A stretch of DNA of 64,000 nucleotides from Pseudoalteromonas sp. '520P1 No. 423' (GTDB lineage: Bacteria; Pseudomonadota; Gammaproteobacteria; Enterobacterales; Alteromonadaceae). A model generated the notes under the pieces. That model saw nothing but the letters and a program-made list of their open reading frames with translations, had not been told where the DNA came from and made no database searches. The stretch is taken from positions 1,054,001 through 1,118,000 of the forward strand of contig NZ_BBZB01000001.1 of assembly GCF_001269985.1 (NCBI RefSeq), in the 5' to 3' direction. Shown here piece after piece: positions 59,945 to 64,000 of this stretch. The position numbers were made by a program, and so were the translations under genes. The stretch's first letter is position 1. Each line of letters begins with the position of its first letter.

Positions 59945-60958
59945 TTATTGTAATGCTAAATCAATAGGCGTTTTGCTTTTTTCGCCGCCTATTTCTCTTA
60001 CCAATTTTGGTACTAAAAACCCTGGTAACTCATTTAAGATGCCTTTTTGAATTATGATCGCGTCTTTTTCAGCAACCTCAAAGTGTGCAGCACCTTGTAC
60101 TTTGTCTAAAACATGTAAGTAATAAGGTAAAACATGCGCACTAAATAACGCTTCACTTAAATCAACTTGCGCTTTAACTGTATCGTTAATATTTTTTAAA
60201 AGTACTGCTTGGTTTAATAAAGTGACATCTGCTAACTTTAATTGTTGTAGTTTTTGGCTTAATGCGAGGTCAATTTCATTAGCGTGATTAATATGGGTTA
60301 CTAAAATAACTTTTAATCGTGAAGACTTGAAACGTCTACACAATTGATCTGTGATCCGATTAGGGATCACCACGGGAAGTCGGCTATGGATCCTTATTCT
60401 TATTATGTGAGGTATTTTTTCCAGTTCTGTCATAAACCAATCAATCGCATCATCTTTTGCCATAAGCGGATCGCCGCCACTTAAAATCACTTCATTAATA
60501 TTTTTATCGTTAGCGATATATTTTAAAGAATCGATCAGTGCTTTTTTGTTTAAATGATTATCTTGATAAGGAAAGTGACGTCTAAAGCAATAACGACAAT
60601 TTATGGCACAACCTGTTTTAAAAATGATAAGTACACGGGATTTGTATTTATGTAATAAACCAGGGATTTGATTGTTTTGTTCAAGTAAAGGGTCGTGATC
60701 AAAACCTTTTTTGATTAAAAATTCTTGATGTAAAGGCAGTACTTGTAATAATAAGGGGTCATGACTATCACCGACTTTCATTTTTTTTATAAAAGGTAAA
60801 GGCACACGCATCGCAAACAGTTTTCGTGCTTTCATGTCTTCAGAAAAAGCTTTTTCATCAATTTTGAGCATTTTTAGCAATTTATTTGGCTCAGATACGG
60901 CCATTGCTAATTCTTTTTGCCAGTTAGTATGCAAATTTGCTTCAATTGTTTGTATCAT
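59945..60958 (-). CDS. epmB: EF-P beta-lysylation protein EpmB (lysine 2,3-aminomutase)
   Basis: The 337-residue radical-SAM enzyme has the cluster CAINCRYCFRR (CxxxCxxC). It has HFPYQDN, NEVILSGGDPL, PLAM-like DDAIDW, RIRIHSRLPVVIPNR and a final HVLPYYLHVLDKVQGAAHF with PLP-binding features. It turns L-alpha-lysine into (R)-beta-lysine for EF-P modification. Divergent from efp (39 bp between the starts), so they share a control region. Confidence 0.95.
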   Translation of the reverse strand: MIQTIEANLHTNWQKELAMAVSEPNKLLKMLKIDEKAFSEDMKARKLFAMRVPLPFIKKMKVGDSHDPLLLQVLPLHQEFLIKKGFDHDPLLEQNNQIPGLLHKYKSRVLIIFKTGCAINCRYCFRRHFPYQDNHLNKKALIDSLKYIANDKNINEVILSGGDPLMAKDDAIDWFMTELEKIPHIIRIRIHSRLPVVIPNRITDQLCRRFKSSRLKVILVTHINHANEIDLALSQKLQQLKLADVTLLNQAVLLKNINDTVKAQVDLSEALFSAHVLPYYLHVLDKVQGAAHFEVAEKDAIIIQKGILNELPGFLVPKLVREIGGEKSKTPIDLALQ

Positions 60959-60997
60959 AGCTTAGTAAATAACTCGAATTGATTAATAGAGGATAAG

Positions 60998-61567
60998 ATG
61001 GCGAATTATAGCACTAATGAATTCAAGGGAGGCCTAAAATTTATGATGGACGGCGAACCTTGCAGTATTATCGAAAATGAAATGGTAAAACCTGGTAAAG
61101 GCCAAGCTTTTAACCGTGTAAAATTACGTAAATTGATCTCTGGTAAAGTATTAGAGAAAACATTTAAATCAGGTGATACTGTTGAAGCTGCTGATGTAAT
61201 GGATACAGAGCTTGCTTACCTTTATAATGATGGTGAGTTTTGGCACTTCATGAACAACGAAACATTTGAGCAAGTTGCTGCAGACGAAAAAGCATTAGGT
61301 GATGCACTTAAGTGGTTAGTTGAAAATGATGTGTGTACACTTACAATTTGGGATGGTCGTCCTATTGTAGTGACTCCGCCTAACTTTGTAGAGCTAGAGA
61401 TCACAGATACAGATCCTGGCCTTAAAGGTGATACTGCTGGTACTGGTGGTAAACCTGCAACTTTATCAACAGGTGCTGTTGTACGTGTTCCATTATTTGT
61501 TCAAGTAAACGAAGTAATTCGTGTTGATACTCGTACTGGTGAATATGTGAGTCGTGTTGCTAAATAG
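60998..61567 (+). CDS. efp: Elongation factor P
   Basis: The 189-residue protein has three beta-barrel domains. Lys34 in [10 protein letters not shown] is the site that EpmA/EpmB beta-lysylate. The core has [32 protein letters not shown] and the C-terminal [11 protein letters not shown]. It rescues ribosomes stalled at polyproline. Gene order epmB-efp-epmA keeps substrate and enzymes together. GAGGATAAG precedes ATG. Confidence 0.98.
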   Translation: MANYSTNEFKGGLKFMMDGEPCSIIENEMVKPGKGQAFNRVKLRKLISGKVLEKTFKSGDTVEAADVMDTELAYLYNDGEFWHFMNNETFEQVAADEKALGDALKWLVENDVCTLTIWDGRPIVVTPPNFVELEITDTDPGLKGDTAGTGGKPATLSTGAVVRVPLFVQVNEVIRVDTRTGEYVSRVAK

Positions 61568-61604
61568 TTCTGCTTCGCATTTCTATTAAGGCCACTGCGT
61601 GGCT
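61568..61604 (+). repeat. CTGCTTCGCA...CCACTGCGTGG repeat, copy 2
   Basis: TTCTGCTTCGCATTTC, TATTAAGG, then CCACTGCGTGG, starting at the efp stop. Same layout as 53221-53261. A second hairpin follows at 61611-61660 (GTGGGTATGTA pairing with TACATATCCCAC, inner GACT/AGTC). Confidence 0.55.
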
Positions 61605-61610
61605 ATCTCC

Positions 61611-61660
61611 GTGGGTATGTAGTTAAATGACTCTCAAAGTCGTTTGGGTACATATCCCAC
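61611..61660 (+). terminator. Stem-loop between efp and epmA
   Basis: GTGGGTATGTA and TACATATCCCAC pair with one bulge; an inner GACT/AGTC extends it. No T-run follows, so it may be a repeat hairpin or a weak attenuator before epmA. Confidence 0.4.
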
Positions 61661-61708
61661 TTATCTGCATTGCTAACTTCCCTATTTAAATTTCCTTAAG
61701 GTCTTATT

Positions 61709-62683
61709 GTGAACTCTCCTCTTTGGCAGCCAAGCGCCAGTATAAAAAATTTAAAAAAACGTGCTGAAATTATTCGTAGTATTCGAGAGTTTTTCTACCA
61801 AAGAAATGTAATGGAAGTTGAAACGCCAAGCCTATCTCAAGCAAGTGTGACAGACATTCATTTAATCAGTTTTAATACTGAATTTTTAGGGCCAAATTAT
61901 AGCAACGGTGTACCGCTTTATTTGCAAACATCACCTGAATACGCAATGAAAAGGCTATTAGCTGGTGGCAGTGGCGCTATTTTTCAAATAAGCAAAGCTT
62001 TTAGAAATGAAGAGTCGGGCAAGCATCATAATCCGGAATTTTCAATGTTAGAATGGTATCGACCTGGTTTTGATCATTTTGACTTAATGGATGAAATTGA
62101 TTCTCTCATGCAAGCTATTTTAAAGTGCGAAAAAGCACAGAGAATAACCTATCAAGCTGCTTTTGGATCTATATTTAATACAAACCCATTAACAGCTTCA
62201 TTAGAAACACTGAAACAGCTTTGCGAACAACATGGTTTTGAAAACATAGCTAAAGACGAAACAGACAAAGATACCTTGTTACAGCTATTATTTAGTATGG
62301 TTGTTGAACCAACAATAGGGCAAGAACAACCCTGTTTTATTTATGACTTTCCAGCATCTCAAGCAGCGCTTGCTAAAATAAACAAAGATAACCCACAAGT
62401 AGCTGATAGATTTGAGCTGTATTTTAAAAATATGGAATTGGCTAATGGTTTTAATGAACTAACAGATGCCAATGAGCAGTTAAACAGGTTTGAAAGCGAT
62501 AACTTAAAAAGAAAAGATATGGGCTTAGCTCAGGTGCCTGCGGATCTTAATCTAATAGATGCCTTAGCTTCTGGTATGCCTGAGTGTGCAGGTGTGGCTT
62601 TAGGTATTGATAGATTAATAATGCTAGCGCTAGAGCAGAGTCAAATCAAAGATGTGATTAGCTTTGATATAGAGCGTGCTTAG
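61709..62683 (+). CDS. epmA: EF-P lysyltransferase EpmA (PoxA/GenX)
   Basis: The 324-residue class-II lysyl-tRNA-synthetase paralogue without an anticodon domain. GTG 61709 with TTAAGG. Class II motifs: [20 protein letters not shown], motif 2 [20 protein letters not shown] and motif 3 [14 protein letters not shown]. It ligates beta-lysine onto EF-P Lys34. The downstream gene is convergent, 14 bp away. Confidence 0.96.
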   Translation: MNSPLWQPSASIKNLKKRAEIIRSIREFFYQRNVMEVETPSLSQASVTDIHLISFNTEFLGPNYSNGVPLYLQTSPEYAMKRLLAGGSGAIFQISKAFRNEESGKHHNPEFSMLEWYRPGFDHFDLMDEIDSLMQAILKCEKAQRITYQAAFGSIFNTNPLTASLETLKQLCEQHGFENIAKDETDKDTLLQLLFSMVVEPTIGQEQPCFIYDFPASQAALAKINKDNPQVADRFELYFKNMELANGFNELTDANEQLNRFESDNLKRKDMGLAQVPADLNLIDALASGMPECAGVALGIDRLIMLALEQSQIKDVISFDIERA

Positions 62684-62697
62684 ATTTATTTAACCGG

Positions 62698-63399
62698 TTA
62701 ATTAGTCAGATCTTGAATAATACCTTTGGTTGTTGCTGGGTAATTAGTAAAAATACCATCAACACCTAAGGTCAGCATGGCTTTGATATCGTCTACTTTA
62801 TCTAGAGTATAAGCGTAAACCTTTAAACCTCTTTTGTGAGCGTCAGAAACAAAATCCTGATTAATAAAATCTTTATCTAAATGGATACTAAAAGCATTTA
62901 ATGTGCGAGCAAACTTAGCATACTCAAGAGGAATACTTGAGGTAAGCGCGCCTATTTTAATCCAAGGTAATTGCTGTTTTATAAATCTTAATTGGTGGTG
63001 ATCATAAGATGAAATGATTAAATTTTCTTGTGATATTTTACCGTTTTCAAGGTTGTTTTTAATATCTTCAACAAGTTGAGTTAAATCAAATGTATGTTTA
63101 AGCTCAATGTTTAATAAAGTTTGATTATTATTCCAATTTATTAGTTCTTGTAGGCTAGGGATTTGTTCGCCCATGCCAGCATCAAGTGCTTTTAATTGGT
63201 TTAAAGTGTAATTACTCACTTTACCTTGGCCATTGGTTGTTCTGTCTAACCATGAGTCATGAATAATGACATAGGCATCTTTAGCGCTATGTAAATCGAC
63301 TTCAATGCCATCTACTTCTATCTCTAAAGCCGCTTTTATCGCACTTTTGGTATTTTCAGGATAATTTCCACTGGCACCTCTGTGAGCAAATACTTTCAT
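62698..63399 (-). CDS. Cytosolic glycerophosphodiester phosphodiesterase (UgpQ-like)
   Basis: The 233-residue protein starts FAHRGASGNYPENT (catalytic His and Arg), then EVDGIEVDLHSAKDAYVIIH (Glu/Asp metal ligands, second His). LNIELKHTFD, IKIGALTSSIP and GVDGIFTNYP close the TIM barrel. No signal peptide, so it is the cytosolic type. It cleaves glycerophosphodiesters to glycerol-3-phosphate and an alcohol. Confidence 0.92.
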   Translation of the reverse strand: MKVFAHRGASGNYPENTKSAIKAALEIEVDGIEVDLHSAKDAYVIIHDSWLDRTTNGQGKVSNYTLNQLKALDAGMGEQIPSLQELINWNNNQTLLNIELKHTFDLTQLVEDIKNNLENGKISQENLIISSYDHHQLRFIKQQLPWIKIGALTSSIPLEYAKFARTLNAFSIHLDKDFINQDFVSDAHKRGLKVYAYTLDKVDDIKAMLTLGVDGIFTNYPATTKGIIQDLTN

Positions 63400-63544
63400 T
63401 TAACAATCAACTCCTTTTATTTAAACCCACCTTACATAAGCCTCTGGGGATTTACACTTCGTTGTTATGTTATCTTTTAAGTGAGTAACCATTACTGCGA
63501 TAACATGCCTAGAATTGAAAAACCCAATGCCTCTGAGTGGGAAC

Positions 63545-64000
63545 TTACTTAATACAACTGCCATTATTACTCGCTTTAGCTTTTTTTGCTTTATTAACCG
63601 ACCAAGTTTCATAAAAAGCCGCACTGACAACTAAAAAACCACCAATAAAGGTTGTTAAGCTTGGTCGCTCACTTAATAAGATAAAAGATAAAACGCAGCC
63701 GTATAGCGGTTGTAAACACGAGATTAAACCTGCGGTTGTTGCAGATAAATTTTGTAAACTTGAAGCAAATAATGAATGTGGTGCTGCCGTAAATATCACG
63801 CCAACTAACAGTATTAATAACCAATCAGTTTGTGTTACTTCAGATGGAGGCACTTCAACAAATAAACATAACATTAAACAAGCCACTAAAGTTTGATAAA
63901 GCATAGTGTGCGGGCCAGAATAATGCACAAAGTAATTTTTATGTAATACATTTCTTAAGGCAAAAAATACCGCAGATATCACACCGATTATTATGCCAAT
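63545..64000 (-). CDS. EamA/DMT-superfamily transporter (partial, cut by the right edge)
   Basis: The open frame continues without a stop to base 64000, so the N-terminal part lies outside. About 150 residues are seen, with five membrane helices. Text typical of the second EamA domain: FALRNVLHKNY, LVGVIFTAAPHSLFASSLQN, LSATTAGLISCLQPLYGCVL, ILLSERPSLTTFIGGFLVV. It probably exports or imports small metabolites; the substrate is unknown. Confidence 0.85.
   Translation of the reverse strand: MGIIIGVISAVFFALRNVLHKNYFVHYSGPHTMLYQTLVACLMLCLFVEVPPSEVTQTDWLLILLVGVIFTAAPHSLFASSLQNLSATTAGLISCLQPLYGCVLSFILLSERPSLTTFIGGFLVVSAAFYETWSVNKAKKAKASNNGSCIK

Noticed and set aside
63421..63630. 69-residue minus-strand frame near the right end
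   Set aside because: It overlaps the end of the EamA transporter in another frame and has no family features.

Overview
The window is chromosomal DNA from a low-GC marine gammaproteobacterium. The order is most likely Alteromonadales, probably close to Pseudoalteromonas. Three things point there: the 16S rRNA reads closely like Pseudoalteromonas from memory (no alignment was run), the nadC-pilA-pilBCD-coaE order is typical of the class, and there is a RAYT/REP system plus an Oar-like TonB receptor. Genus level is inference.

Layout. 0-13 kb: membrane and secreted proteins of unknown role, a lipoprotein with four fasciclin domains, a ToxR/CadC-like regulator split by an in-frame TAA, a DUF2867-tetR-DUF6463 operon with a visible operator, a chemotaxis-receptor remnant, a Cds1-like PLP enzyme and a MOSC protein. 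13-26 kb: a frameshifted beta-barrel gene, an intact S9 peptidase, a second S9 peptidase gene broken by an IS200-type element, an acyltransferase, a membrane LytTR regulator, a large TonB-dependent receptor, a RAYT transposase and an S1/P1 nuclease. 26-34.5 kb: an MscS remnant, a low-molecular-weight phosphatase, a diguanylate cyclase, an RDD protein, a U32 protein (RlhA-like), a GST and a deacetylase-family protein. 34.6-40.3 kb: a 16S-23S-5S operon with two tandem promoters. 40.5-42 kb: ten tandem copies of a ~142-bp REP-type unit. 42-51.6 kb (minus strand): coaE, pilD, pilC, pilB, three type IV pilin loci (one frameshifted, one split by an IS1634-type element, one intact) and nadC. 51.7-64 kb: amidohydrolase, tandem stem-loop repeats, SlyD-like isomerase, MltD-like transglycosylase, zapB-like/zapA, rlmJ, a LytTR response regulator, small proteins, the EF-P set epmB/efp/epmA, a glycerophosphodiesterase and a partial EamA transporter.

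The genes form several working groups: translation (rrn operon, rlmJ, rlhA-like, efp with both modification enzymes), type IV pilus biogenesis, division (zapA/zapB-like), envelope remodelling (MltD, S9 peptidases, TonB receptor) and signalling (GGDEF, two LytTR, CadC-like). No defence, secondary-metabolite or phage cluster was found.

The unusual content is (i) several different palindromic repeat families, two of them in tandem arrays, (ii) about eight broken genes in 64 kb, and (iii) a coaE gene with no ATG/GTG/TTG, where an ATT sits exactly where a TAATG stop-start overlap is expected. Single-base errors in the assembly could explain some of the broken genes and should be excluded first.
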